Shown here: positions 7,386 to 16,734 of the stretch, piece by piece
Position numbering within the stretch: position 1 is the stretch's first letter
How the letters are laid out: the number at the start of each line of letters is the position of its first letter
Source: Parahaliea aestuarii
GTDB taxonomy: Bacteria > Pseudomonadota > Gammaproteobacteria > Pseudomonadales > Halieaceae
Assembly (NCBI RefSeq): GCF_008064635.1
Contig: NZ_VRYZ01000005.1
Coordinates: 124,001-188,000 of the forward strand
DNA: 64,000 nt
Reading direction: 5' to 3'
The notes under the pieces: model-generated
The model's input: the letters and a program-made list of their open reading frames with translations, nothing else
Told to the model about the DNA's origin: nothing
The model's database searches: none
Made by a program: the position numbers and the translations under genes

Positions 7386-9629
7386 CTACTGGTCGCCGAG
7401 CAGGCGGCCGAGCCCGCGCTCGCGCAGGGCCTGCTGCAGCACCTCGCGGATACCGGCGGCGTCTTCCATCTGCAGTACCTGCTGCGCCAGTGTCGTGGCG
7501 TCTGCGGCGGCGATGGAGCGCAGCAGCCACTTTATGCGCGGAATTTTCGAGGCGCTCATGCTCAAGGTGCGCACGCCGAGCCCGGCCAGTACCAGGACCG
7601 CCGCCGGATCCGAGGCCATTTCGCCGCACAGGCTCAGGGGCAGGCCGCTGTCCCGCGCGCAGAGGGCAATGCGTGACACTTCACGCAGGACGGCCGGGTG
7701 CAGGTGGTCGTAGGCTGAGGCCACCCTGGGATTATTGCGATCCAGTGCCAGCAGGTACTGGCTCAGGTCGTTGGAGCCGATGGAGACAAAGTCGATACGC
7801 GTCGCCCAGGTGGGCAGCAGCGAAATGGCCGCCGGCACTTCCACCATGATCCCCACCGGGGGGCGTTGTACGAGGTAACCTTCTTCGCGCAATTGCGTCA
7901 GGGCGTCGTCCAGCAGCAGCCGCAGGCGGTCGATTTCACCTGTGTTGCTCACCATTGGCAGCAGGATGCGCAGGTTGTCGGCCTCGCCGGCGGCGCGCAG
8001 CATGGCCCGCAACTGGGTCATCATCAGGGAACTGTTGTCGAGGCAGAAGCGGATGCCGCGCCAGCCCAGTGCCGGGTTTTCTTCCTCGATGGGGAAGTAG
8101 GGCAGGGGCTTGTCGCCACCGATATCCAGGGTGCGCATATACACCGGCTTGCCGGCGTAGGCTTTCAGCACCTGGCTGTAAATGAATTCCTGCTCGTCCT
8201 CCGAGGGGAAGGTTTCCGCCACCATGAAGGGCATTTCGGTGCGGTACAGGCCCACGCCCTCGGCACCGTTGGCGATGCCCGGGGAGATATCCGCCAGCAG
8301 ACCGGTATTGGCGTACAGGCGGACTCTTTCCCCGTCGGTGGTGGTGGCGGGTTCGTTTACCAGTTCGGCCAGTTCCCCCTGCAGGGTGCGATCGGCCTGC
8401 TGCAGGCGCCGGAATTCCTTCTTCACCGACAGCGGCGGGTGCAGGATGATCTGGCCGACGTTGCCGTCGACAATCACCGGGTCGCCGTTGCTGACCGCCT
8501 TGATGGCGCCGGTTCCCATCACCGCTGGCACACCGAGGGCGTTCGCCAGCACCGCGGTGTGGGACAGGGTGGAACCCTCGAAGCAGACGATGCCCTGCAG
8601 GCGGGCCGGGTCGCAGGAGGCGATATCCGATACGCTGACCTTGCTGCCCACCAGCACAATCGGGCCGTCGCCGGGCAGGGCGCCGGTGTCGTTGTCGCCG
8701 GCCCAGGCCGAGTAGAGTTTGTTGCCGAGGTGGTAGATGTCCTCGTGGCGGGCACGCAGGTAAGGGTCCTCCATCGCCAGGAAGATGTCGGCGAAGTGCT
8801 GGACCGTCTGCCGCAGCGCGCCGGGCAGCCACTGGCCGTTGCGAATACGTTCCGCCACGCCCTGGCGCAGGTGGTTGTCCGCCAGCAGCATCTGGTAGGC
8901 GGAGAACACGGCGGCCACGCTGTCGGATACGTCGCTGCCGAGTGAGCGGCGCTCTGCCTCAACCTCGGCGCTGACCTGCTCCAGCAGCGCATACCAGCGC
9001 CCCAGGGCGGCTTCGGGGTCGTCGCAGGCCTTGTCGGAAACACTGTACAGGTCGAACTGGTCGCACATCTGCACCTTGCCGATGCCGATGCCCGGGGCGC
9101 CCTTCACCCCGCGCAGGCGACGGGTGGCGGACAAGGCATTGCTGAATTGCTGTGGGTCCGCCGGCAGTACCAGCGCGAGCTGGGCTGACAGGGTCACGAG
9201 GAAGGCCAGTTCCTCCTCGCTCATCAGCCGCGCTTCCCGGGCCTGCACCACCAGTACGCCGATCACTTCGCCGCCGCGCACCAGTGGCACGCCGCAGAAA
9301 CTGTGAAAGGCTTCCTCGTGGGTTTCGGCGATGTAGCGGAAGTCCGGGTGTGCTGCGGCCTCGGCGATGTTCACGGGGTGTCGGCTGCGCGCCGCCAGCC
9401 CCACCAGGCCGGTACCTTCCGGCAACAGGGTGTGGCCGACGGATTGTGGGTCCAGGCCGTGGCTGGCTGCCAGCAACATGCCGTGATCCGGCTGGGAGAT
9501 GTACAGGCTGCACACATCCACACCGATGGCGCGGTGAATGGATTCCACAATCAGTTCCACCTGCTCGGTGTGAGCAGAGGCCTGGGCGGCGGCCTGAACA
9601 ATGCGGGTAAGTTCGAGTAGTGGGTTCAT
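7386..9629 (-). CDS. ptsP: PEP-protein phosphotransferase of the nitrogen PTS (EI-Ntr)
   Basis: This is the first enzyme of the regulatory nitrogen phosphotransferase system. It takes phosphate from phosphoenolpyruvate and passes it to NPr, which signals nitrogen status to EIIA-Ntr. The 747-residue length matches EI-Ntr. A GAF domain occupies about 1-165 (binding glutamine/2-oxoglutarate-type signals in studied members), then come the phosphohistidine domain and the PEP-binding barrel. The phosphorylated histidine is His357 in GSTLSHTAVLANALG. The barrel shows LYRTEMPFM and SIGSNDLSQYLLA. The ATG at 9629 is well placed. rppH, its usual neighbour in enterics, is absent. A divergent SDR gene starts 137 bp away. 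Confidence 0.95.
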   Translation of the reverse strand: MNPLLELTRIVQAAAQASAHTEQVELIVESIHRAIGVDVCSLYISQPDHGMLLAASHGLDPQSVGHTLLPEGTGLVGLAARSRHPVNIAEAAAHPDFRYIAETHEEAFHSFCGVPLVRGGEVIGVLVVQAREARLMSEEELAFLVTLSAQLALVLPADPQQFSNALSATRRLRGVKGAPGIGIGKVQMCDQFDLYSVSDKACDDPEAALGRWYALLEQVSAEVEAERRSLGSDVSDSVAAVFSAYQMLLADNHLRQGVAERIRNGQWLPGALRQTVQHFADIFLAMEDPYLRARHEDIYHLGNKLYSAWAGDNDTGALPGDGPIVLVGSKVSVSDIASCDPARLQGIVCFEGSTLSHTAVLANALGVPAVMGTGAIKAVSNGDPVIVDGNVGQIILHPPLSVKKEFRRLQQADRTLQGELAELVNEPATTTDGERVRLYANTGLLADISPGIANGAEGVGLYRTEMPFMVAETFPSEDEQEFIYSQVLKAYAGKPVYMRTLDIGGDKPLPYFPIEEENPALGWRGIRFCLDNSSLMMTQLRAMLRAAGEADNLRILLPMVSNTGEIDRLRLLLDDALTQLREEGYLVQRPPVGIMVEVPAAISLLPTWATRIDFVSIGSNDLSQYLLALDRNNPRVASAYDHLHPAVLREVSRIALCARDSGLPLSLCGEMASDPAAVLVLAGLGVRTLSMSASKIPRIKWLLRSIAAADATTLAQQVLQMEDAAGIREVLQQALRERGLGRLLGDQ

Positions 9630-9766
9630 GGCTTGTCATTAGGCGGCAAAAGGCGCAGACGGGCAAGAGGCAAACACCTGTAATAGCAGCACCTGGAGCG
9701 GTGCTAGTGCATCGTGCGGGCCTGCGCTAGAGTGGAACGCTACATAACAACAGTACGGGACTCAAT

Positions 9767-10618
9767 ATGCAGGGCAAGCGGATAGTGATCACCGGGCCGA
9801 CGGCGGGCATCGGGCGGGAGACGGCGCTGGAACTGGGGCGCCGGGGCGCGCAGCTGACGCTGTTGTGTCGCAATCGCGACAAGGGCGAAGCACTGGCCGC
9901 GGAGATTGCCGGGCAGGGCGGCGCCACACCGCAGGTGATACCCCTCGATATGGCCTCGCTGGCCAGTGTGCGGGCCGCCGGGCAGGCACTGGTCGAGCGC
10001 GGTGAGCCCATCGATGTGCTGATCAACAACGCCGGCCTGATCAATACCGAACGCCGGGAAAGCGTGGACGGCTTCGAGGAAACCCTGGCGGTCAATCATT
10101 TCGCCCCCTTCGTACTGACCGGACTGTTATTGCCATTGCTGCAGGCGGAGCCCGCTTCGCGCATCGTCAATGTCGCTTCCGATGCCCACAAGTTCGTACG
10201 CGGGATGGGGTTTGATGACATGCAGGCCGAGCAGGGTTTTCGCACCTTTCGCGAATACGGCCGCTCCAAGCTCGCCAACATGCTGTTTACCCTGAGCCTT
10301 GCGGAGCGCCTGGGAGAGCGGGGGCCCACCGTTAACTGCCTGCACCCGGGGGCGGTGTCCACCTCGCTTGGCAGCCAGAACGACGGCGTGCTGAGCGGTT
10401 TGTTGCCGCTGTTGCTCAAGCCCTTTTTCAAGTCGCCGCAGCAGGGGGCGCAAACCACGCTGTTTCTCGCCTGTGACCCGGCGGTGGCACAGGTGAGCGG
10501 CAAGTACTTTGTCAACAGCCGCGAGGTCAGTCCCAAGCCCTGGGCGCTGGACAGAGAGGCGGCTGATCGCCTGTGGCGCTATACCGAGGAGTGTACGGGC
10601 TTCTGCTATTGGTTATAG
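9767..10618 (+). CDS. Short-chain dehydrogenase/reductase
   Basis: This is a 283-residue classical-type SDR resembling the retinol dehydrogenase/protochlorophyllide-reductase-like group. The Rossmann cofactor motif TGPTAGIG is at residues 9-16, NNAG at 87-90, and the catalytic Ser138 with Tyr164 and Lys168 (YGRSK). It would oxidise or reduce an alcohol/ketone with NAD(P)(H). It is followed 46 bp downstream by an MDR oxidoreductase on the same strand, so the two may form an operon. The substrate is unknown. The C-terminal ending (CTGFCYWL) is unusually hydrophobic. Confidence 0.88.
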   Translation: MQGKRIVITGPTAGIGRETALELGRRGAQLTLLCRNRDKGEALAAEIAGQGGATPQVIPLDMASLASVRAAGQALVERGEPIDVLINNAGLINTERRESVDGFEETLAVNHFAPFVLTGLLLPLLQAEPASRIVNVASDAHKFVRGMGFDDMQAEQGFRTFREYGRSKLANMLFTLSLAERLGERGPTVNCLHPGAVSTSLGSQNDGVLSGLLPLLLKPFFKSPQQGAQTTLFLACDPAVAQVSGKYFVNSREVSPKPWALDREAADRLWRYTEECTGFCYWL

Positions 10619-10664
10619 TGAGCGGCCTGCGCTACGGCCCACATTCGATGAAAGGAGTACCCCC

Positions 10665-11789
10665 ATGACCACTGGACTGCAATTGCGCTCGCTGGTGAGC
10701 GAAGATGGCACGCTGGAACTGTCCCTGCAGGAAGTGACGGTTCCCGAACCCGGCCCCGGCGAGGTCGTGGTGAAACTGGATGCCGCTCCCATCAATCCCT
10801 CCGACCTGGCCCTGCTGACGGCGATGGCGGACCTGGAGTCCGCCACCCAGGGCGGCAGCGCGGAGCGGCCGGTGATCACCGCGAAGATTCCGGAAGGGGC
10901 CATGCGTTTGCTGCAGGGGCGGGTGGGGCAGTCCCTGCCGGTGGGTAACGAGGGCGCCGGTGAAGTGGTGGCGGCGGGTGACTCCGACGCGGCCCAGGCG
11001 CTGCTTGGGAAAACTGTCGGCCTGTTCGGCGGTGAAACCTACGGTCAGTACCGCTGCATCAACGCCATGCAATGCCTGCCGCTGGAGCCCGGCACCACCG
11101 CCGTGGATGGCGCCTCCTGTTTCGTCAACCCGATGACGGCCCTGGGCATGGTGGAAACCCTGCGCATGGAAGGCCACACCGCGCTGGTGCACACCGCGGC
11201 CGCCTCCAACCTCGGCCAGATGCTGAACCGCCTGTGCCAGGCGGAGGATATCGCCCTGGTCAACATCGTGCGCCGCCCGGAGCAGGAACAGATCCTGCGC
11301 GACCTCGGTGCCCGCTACGTGGTGAATTCCAGTAGTGACAATTTCTTCAGCGAATTGACCGAAGCGATTGCCGAAACCGGCGCCACCCTGGCGTTTGACG
11401 CCACCGGGGGCGGCAAGCTGGCCAGCCAGATCCTCACCTGTATGGAAACTGCAGCGGCGCGCAAGATGACCGAGTACAATCGCTACGGCTCCGATACCTA
11501 CAAGCAGGTGTATATCTACGGCGGCCTGGATATGTCACCTACCGTGATCCAGCGCAGCTTCGGGTTCGCCTGGGGGCTGGGCGGCTGGCTGTTGCCCCAG
11601 TTCCTGGCCAAAGCGGGTATCGAGAAGATGCTGGAAATGCGGGCCCGGGTGGCGCGGGATATCCACACCACTTTCGCCAGCCACTACACCAGCGAAGTCA
11701 GCCTGAGCGGCGCGCTGGACCTGCAAACCCTGCGTCGCTACAGCCGCCAGGCCACGGGCGAGAAATTCCTGATCCGTCCCTGGAAATAG
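10665..11789 (+). CDS. Zinc-type/quinone oxidoreductase-like MDR dehydrogenase
   Basis: This is a 374-residue medium-chain dehydrogenase/reductase with a GroES-like N-terminal domain (GPGEVVVKLDAAPINPSDL) and a Rossmann domain (HTAAASNLGQMLNRL; FDATGGGKLASQIL). No clear structural-zinc cysteine cluster is visible, so a zinc-independent quinone or enoyl reductase activity is favoured over alcohol dehydrogenase. The ATG at 10665 follows AAAGGAG. The frame is open upstream to 10509, overlapping the SDR gene, but that extension is not MDR-like. Probably co-transcribed with the SDR. Confidence 0.85.
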   Translation: MTTGLQLRSLVSEDGTLELSLQEVTVPEPGPGEVVVKLDAAPINPSDLALLTAMADLESATQGGSAERPVITAKIPEGAMRLLQGRVGQSLPVGNEGAGEVVAAGDSDAAQALLGKTVGLFGGETYGQYRCINAMQCLPLEPGTTAVDGASCFVNPMTALGMVETLRMEGHTALVHTAAASNLGQMLNRLCQAEDIALVNIVRRPEQEQILRDLGARYVVNSSSDNFFSELTEAIAETGATLAFDATGGGKLASQILTCMETAAARKMTEYNRYGSDTYKQVYIYGGLDMSPTVIQRSFGFAWGLGGWLLPQFLAKAGIEKMLEMRARVARDIHTTFASHYTSEVSLSGALDLQTLRRYSRQATGEKFLIRPWK

Positions 11790-11796
11790 CGCTCCT

Positions 11797-13269
11797 CTAA
11801 CTGGCCGCCCGCAAAGACTGGGGCAGGGCGGCCACGCTCGACTTGCCCAGCAACTCGCAGTACTGGCTCTCGATGGCGTGGCAGGTCTGGCGCACGCTGC
11901 CCATGCTTTCGGGGTAGACCGGCGGCAGGATGGTGATGCGGATGGTCGCCGGGCGAATCAGGAAGCCGCCCTTGGGCAGGGCGTCCTTCACGTTGTGCAG
12001 CACAATCGGCACCACCGGCACCTTGGCTTTCTTGGCCAGGAAGAAGGCGCCGGCCTTGAAGGGCTGGATATTGCCGAGAGTGCTGCGGGTCCCCTCCGGC
12101 GCAATCAGCAGGGAGCGGCCGCTCTGCAGGACCTCCAGCGCGTTTTGCAGCACCGCGGCCTGGTCCTTGTCCTCGCGATCCACAAAGATCGTACCGGCCT
12201 GCTGTAACAGCGGGCCAATCAGCGGGTTGCCCGCCATTTCCTTTTTCACCAGCGGTACCACGTCCCGCCGTAACAGGTGGGCCAGTACCAGTGAGTCCAG
12301 CAGGCTCTGGTGATTGAAGGTGAAAATGGCCGGGCGCACGCCGAGCAGGTGGTCCATGCCCTCCACTTCGAAGTCGAGCCCGGCAAAGCCGCTGCCGACA
12401 TCGCCCAGCAAGCGCGTCAGCCGGTTGGCCTTGCCAAAGGGCTTGAAGCCCAGGCGCTGGCCAATCACGCCGGCGAGGGTGGTGGCCGCTACGGTTTCCA
12501 CCGTCAGTACCGTGCGCAGCAGGGATTCCAGATTCGGTTTGCCACGTGAGGCAAAACCCAGTTGCGGCCACTGCTCGGCGCGGGCGTGGGCCGCCAGGCG
12601 GTCGGAGGGGTTTACCGCCACCGGGTGACCCACTTCCTTCAGCAGGGGCAGGTCGGCACTGGAGTCGGTGTAGAACCAGCAGTCGCGAAGTTTCACACCC
12701 TGTTGCCGGGCGATGCGTCGCGCGGCCAGGCTCTTGCCCTCGCCGTAGCACATGGGGTTGATGACCTTGCCGGTAAAGTTGCCGTCCACGACTTCCAGGC
12801 GGGTGCAGCAGATTTCGCCGATACCCAGTACCCGGGCGATGGGTTCCACCTGGTACTGGCTGGCGGCAGTGACGATGACCAGGTGATGGCCGGCGGCGCG
12901 GTGGGCCTCTACCAGCGCGATGGCCTCGCGGAACAGGCTGCGGGCCAGGGTGTTGTGGTAGGCGCGTTCGCCCAGTTCGCTCAGGGTCTGTTCGCTGATA
13001 CCGGCCAGGCTGCGGGTGAGCCGGCGCACCAGGCGGTGATAGTTGCCGCCGGTGTCCCGGGTGCGTTGCCGCAGCAGGTCGCGCATGACGCGCAGGGACT
13101 GTTTCAGCTCGCCGTGGCGGGCGCCGTGACGGGCGGTCTCCCAGGCCATGGCGACAATGGAGTACCCGGCAATCAGGGTGCCGTCGAGGTCGAAGAAGGC
13201 AACCGCAGGCTTTTCGCCAGCCCTCTGTTCCAGCCCATCCAGATGGGCTTCAAAGTTAGAGTAGGCCAT
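11797..13269 (-). CDS. HAD phosphatase-acylglycerolphosphate acyltransferase fusion
   Basis: This is a 490-residue two-domain protein. The N-terminal HAD-IB hydrolase has motif I FFDLDGTL (Asp27, Asp29) and a later TDSSADLPLL motif (about 201-210). The C-terminal PlsC-type acyltransferase has NHQSLLD (His320, Asp325) and EGTRS (392-396). Such fusions are known, and the likely role is in phospholipid synthesis or remodelling: acylation of lysophosphatidate plus a phosphatase step on a lipid or serine-like phosphate. The ATG at 13269 has AAGGAC upstream. An in-frame extension to 13458 would add a hydrophobic segment but lacks a good ribosome-binding site. The gene is convergent with the MDR gene. 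Confidence 0.87.
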   Translation of the reverse strand: MAYSNFEAHLDGLEQRAGEKPAVAFFDLDGTLIAGYSIVAMAWETARHGARHGELKQSLRVMRDLLRQRTRDTGGNYHRLVRRLTRSLAGISEQTLSELGERAYHNTLARSLFREAIALVEAHRAAGHHLVIVTAASQYQVEPIARVLGIGEICCTRLEVVDGNFTGKVINPMCYGEGKSLAARRIARQQGVKLRDCWFYTDSSADLPLLKEVGHPVAVNPSDRLAAHARAEQWPQLGFASRGKPNLESLLRTVLTVETVAATTLAGVIGQRLGFKPFGKANRLTRLLGDVGSGFAGLDFEVEGMDHLLGVRPAIFTFNHQSLLDSLVLAHLLRRDVVPLVKKEMAGNPLIGPLLQQAGTIFVDREDKDQAAVLQNALEVLQSGRSLLIAPEGTRSTLGNIQPFKAGAFFLAKKAKVPVVPIVLHNVKDALPKGGFLIRPATIRITILPPVYPESMGSVRQTCHAIESQYCELLGKSSVAALPQSLRAAS

Positions 13270-13570
13270 GTTCGTCCTTGCGCAGAGCGCAGTCAGCGCG
13301 CTTTGGCAGCGCGTCAGTAATAGACAGAGCAAATAACTTGCCAGAAGCGCAGCGATGTTAAATATTGCGAGTGACAGCGGTGTGACGGCGGCAAAAGCTG
13401 TGACAAATTGCCGCTGCCGCGACAGTGTGGCCGTGGAGCCGGCAATGCCCCGCACCAAAACCGCGCACCGATTTCCCCCGCGGCACCAAGGCCTTGCATC
13501 AGGGGCATGCCGATGGTCTGGACGATGGCCTGTAATAGCTTCGCCCCGGCCAATCCCTTAGACTTGCGCG
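13270..13570. other. Divergent intergenic region, no gene seen
   Basis: This stretch of about 300 bp separates the HAD-acyltransferase fusion and hrpB, which are transcribed away from each other, so it should hold both promoters. Short frames exist on the minus strand, but none has a recognisable product or good start. I could not assign promoter boxes or operators with confidence. Confidence 0.5.
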
Positions 13571-16147
13571 ATGCCCGACACAGCCACTAGCGATCTCCCC
13601 ATCCACGAGGTGCTGCCGCAGCTGCGCGCGGCGCTGGCGGCGGGCACTGAAGCGGTGTTGCAGGCGCCGCCGGGCGCCGGCAAGACCACCGTGGTGCCGC
13701 TGGACCTGTTGCACAGCGACTGGCTGGCCGGGGGCACCATTCTCATGGTGGAGCCGCGACGCATGGCGGCCCGGGCGGCGGCCCAGCGCATGGCGCAACT
13801 GCTCGATGAACCCGTGGGGCAGGCGGTGGGCTACCGCATTCGCCTGGATACCTGCGTCAGCGCAGCCACCCGTATCGAGGTGATCACCGAGGGCATTCTC
13901 TCCCGCCGCTTGCAATCCGACCCGGCCCTTGACGGGGTGGGGCTGGTGATCTTCGACGAGTTTCACGAGCGCAGCCTGGACTCGGACCTGGGATTGGCCC
14001 TGGCCCTGCAGGCGCGGGAGCTGTTTCGCGAGGCGGAGGCCCCCCTGCGCCTGCTGGCCATGTCGGCCACCCTCGACGGCGAGGCGGTGGCCGCATTGCT
14101 CGGCAATGCCCCCGTCATCACCTCGAAGGGGCGCCAGTACCCGGTGCAGGTGCACTACGGCTCACCCTACCAGTTGCGCGACAGCATCATTGCACCGCTG
14201 GTTGATACGGTGCTGCGCGCCCTGCATGAACAGTCCGGGAGTGTGCTGGTATTCCTGCCCGGGCAGGCGGAAATTCGCCGCGCCAACAGCGAACTGGCAG
14301 CCCGCCTTGCGCGGCACGCAGGGGTGTCGGTTTGCCCGCTTTACGGTGGCCTGTCCCTGAGCCGGCAACAGGCGGCCATCGCCCCGGCAGCGCCCGGCGC
14401 GCGCAAGGTGGTACTGGCGACCAATATCGCCGAGACCAGCCTCACCATTGAAGGCATTCACACGGTGGTCGACAGCGGCCTGGAACGCCAGGCCCTGTTC
14501 GATACCGGCACCGGTATCACCCGCCTCGCGACCCGCCGCATCTCGCGCGCTTCGGCAGAACAGCGCGCCGGCCGCGCCGGCCGGCTGGGGCCCGGCGCCT
14601 GCTATCGCCTGTGGAGCGAGGAGCAACAGCGGCAGCTGGCACCGCAAGCCACGCCGGAGATACTGCAGGCGGACCTCGCCCCCCTGGCCCTGCAACTGCT
14701 GGCGTGGGGCGTACAGCGACCGACGGAACTGCGCTGGCTCGACGCGCCTCCCGCCGGGCCCTATCGCCAGGCCCTGGAGGTGCTGGCGGCCTGCGATGCG
14801 GTGTTCAGCCCGGCGCCGGGGCAGTGGCAGTTGTCTCCCCACGGGGTGCGGCTGGCGCAGATGCCCCTGCACCCGCGGCTGGCCCATATGCTGCTGCTCG
14901 GCTGTGACATTCACGCTGGCGAACTGGCCTGCCTGCTGGCCGCCTTGCTCGCCGAGCGCAACCCGCTGGCGGACAGCGGCGCCGACCTGCAGCGCAGCAT
15001 GGCGGTTTTGCTGGGCGATTCTCCCTGCCCCAAGGCCCTGCAGGGCTGGTACCGGCGCATCTGGGACCAGGCGCGGCGCTATGCCCGTATTTCCAGCGCG
15101 ATTCACCAGCCGCGCGCGGTGGCCTTGCAAGTTGCAGCGGAGGATGCACTCGGGGTACTGCTGGCGGCAGCCTGGCCAGACCGTATCGCGCGCCTGCGCT
15201 CCGCCGCCGACAGCGCCGCCTACCAGTTGGCCAACGGCCGCAGCGCGCGCCTGCCGGCGGAGGATGAGCTCTGCGGCGAAACCTGGCTGGCGGTGGCCGA
15301 AGTGGGGGGGCGCCGCGGCGACAGCGAAGACCGCATATTCAGCGCGGTGCCACTGACAGGCAGCGCCTTTGACGGGGTGCTTTCCTCCCTGGTGGAAGAG
15401 CGTGAAATTGTGGCCTGGGACGATCGCAGTGAGCGCTTTCAGGCCAGGCGGACTTTTTCCGTGGGCAACATCGAGCTGCGCTCGGAGAGTCTGCAGACGG
15501 TGTCCGCCCAGGCGCGGGGGCGGGCATTGCTGGACATGCTGCAGCAGCGCGGACTGGCTGTGCTGCCCTGGACACCGGCGCTGCTGCAGTGGCGCGCCCG
15601 GGTACAACTGCTGCACGATGAGGCCGCAGCCGCTGGCACAGACAACCCCTGGCCGGATCTATCCGATGCGGCCCTGCTGGCCGGGCTCGAACAGTGGCTG
15701 CTGCCCTGGCTGGATGATGTCCAGCGCCTCTCCGATTTTGCCCGGCTGGATTTGCGAAGCATTTTGCAGGCGTTGTTGCCGTGGCCCCAGCCGCTGGAAC
15801 TGGAGCGGCTGGCACCGGAACGTATCGCTGTGCCCTCCGGTTCCAGTATCGCGGTGGACTACAGCCAGAGCCCGCCGGTACTGGCGGTGAAGCTGCAGGA
15901 AATGTTTGGCTGCGAGGATGGCCCGCGTATCTGCAACGGTGGGGTGGCCCTGTGCATTCACCTGTTGTCGCCCGCCGGACGACCACTGCAGGTGACCACC
16001 GACCTCGCCAGCTTCTGGCGCAATGGCTATGCGGAGGTGCGCAAGGAAATGCGGGGGCGCTATCCCAAGCACCCCTGGCCGGAAGACCCGGTCAGTGCGC
16101 TGCCGACCCGGCACACCCGGGCGCGGCAGGCGCAGGAGGCGGGCTGA
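13571..16147 (+). CDS. hrpB: ATP-dependent helicase HrpB
   Basis: This is an 858-residue DEAH-family helicase of the bacterial HrpB type, usual length about 810-850. Walker A is APPGAGKTT (residues 32-40), the DEAH-box variant is DEFH (FDEFHERS), and the helicase C motifs follow (TNIAETSLTIEGI; QRAGRAGRLGPG). The C-terminal HrpB domain ends the protein (MRGRYPKHPWPEDP). The biological role is poorly defined in most bacteria; RNA processing is proposed. The ATG at 13571 has a weak ribosome-binding site, but the preceding sequence gives no better start. It ends 18 bp from the convergent OmpA-lipoprotein gene. Confidence 0.94.
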   Translation: MPDTATSDLPIHEVLPQLRAALAAGTEAVLQAPPGAGKTTVVPLDLLHSDWLAGGTILMVEPRRMAARAAAQRMAQLLDEPVGQAVGYRIRLDTCVSAATRIEVITEGILSRRLQSDPALDGVGLVIFDEFHERSLDSDLGLALALQARELFREAEAPLRLLAMSATLDGEAVAALLGNAPVITSKGRQYPVQVHYGSPYQLRDSIIAPLVDTVLRALHEQSGSVLVFLPGQAEIRRANSELAARLARHAGVSVCPLYGGLSLSRQQAAIAPAAPGARKVVLATNIAETSLTIEGIHTVVDSGLERQALFDTGTGITRLATRRISRASAEQRAGRAGRLGPGACYRLWSEEQQRQLAPQATPEILQADLAPLALQLLAWGVQRPTELRWLDAPPAGPYRQALEVLAACDAVFSPAPGQWQLSPHGVRLAQMPLHPRLAHMLLLGCDIHAGELACLLAALLAERNPLADSGADLQRSMAVLLGDSPCPKALQGWYRRIWDQARRYARISSAIHQPRAVALQVAAEDALGVLLAAAWPDRIARLRSAADSAAYQLANGRSARLPAEDELCGETWLAVAEVGGRRGDSEDRIFSAVPLTGSAFDGVLSSLVEEREIVAWDDRSERFQARRTFSVGNIELRSESLQTVSAQARGRALLDMLQQRGLAVLPWTPALLQWRARVQLLHDEAAAAGTDNPWPDLSDAALLAGLEQWLLPWLDDVQRLSDFARLDLRSILQALLPWPQPLELERLAPERIAVPSGSSIAVDYSQSPPVLAVKLQEMFGCEDGPRICNGGVALCIHLLSPAGRPLQVTTDLASFWRNGYAEVRKEMRGRYPKHPWPEDPVSALPTRHTRARQAQEAG

Positions 16148-16165
16148 GGCGCCCGGCACTACAGC

Positions 16166-16699
16166 CTATTTGAGTACGACCACCTCAACCCGGCGATTCA
16201 TGGCGCGCCCACTGGCACTGCTGTTGTCCGCGGCAGGCGCATCTTCGCCGTAGGAGATGGTCGCCATGCGGTCCAGGGCCACGCCCTGGCTGTGCAGGTA
16301 GCGGCGCACCGATTCGGCCCGGGCCAGGCCCAGCCCCTGGTTGTACTCTGCGGAGCCGGTGGCGTCCGTGTGTCCCTGAATCTCCAGGTAGACATTGGCG
16401 TTGTCCGCCTGCAGCTGGCTGGCGAGCTGGCCCAGGCGTGACTGGGCGCTGCTGGACAGGTTGGCGTCGTCAACAGTGAAAGTGAGATCGTCTTCAGTCA
16501 GGACCACGTTGTAGAGAAATTTGCCCTCGGCCAGCACACCGGCCTTTTCGGCACGCTCCAGAGCCTCGCGGCTGGTGGCGCTCCACTCGTCAACACGGGT
16601 TTCCAGCGCGGCGAAACGCTCGTCGACATAGCTCTTGGTGGCGCACCCGGTGGTTGAGATGACAGCCGCGGCCAGTACCGCAAATTTCAATGTACGCAT
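16166..16699 (-). CDS. OmpA-family lipoprotein
   Basis: This is a 177-residue lipoprotein with signal peptide and lipobox ending ISTTGC (Cys19). A short coiled-coil-like segment follows (about 25-50, Lpp-like), and then a C-terminal OmpA/Pal peptidoglycan-binding domain (EIQGHTDATGSAEYNQ; the C-terminal GRAMNRRVEVVV). It should anchor the outer membrane to peptidoglycan. The ATG at 16699 has GGAG upstream; the longer frame to 16921 overlaps the TonB receptor. It follows the TonB-receptor gene on the same strand by 35 bp. A second, unrelated OmpA lipoprotein is encoded at 39647-40294. Confidence 0.9.
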   Translation of the reverse strand: MRTLKFAVLAAAVISTTGCATKSYVDERFAALETRVDEWSATSREALERAEKAGVLAEGKFLYNVVLTEDDLTFTVDDANLSSSAQSRLGQLASQLQADNANVYLEIQGHTDATGSAEYNQGLGLARAESVRRYLHSQGVALDRMATISYGEDAPAADNSSASGRAMNRRVEVVVLK

Positions 16700-16734
16700 G
16701 GTCAGCTCCCTTCTGCTCTTTGGAATGGTAAAGA

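Noticed and set aside
13314-13553. Small minus-strand frame between the HAD fusion and hrpB
   Set aside because: Its translation lacks a plausible start context and has no recognisable features; the gap is more likely a promoter region.
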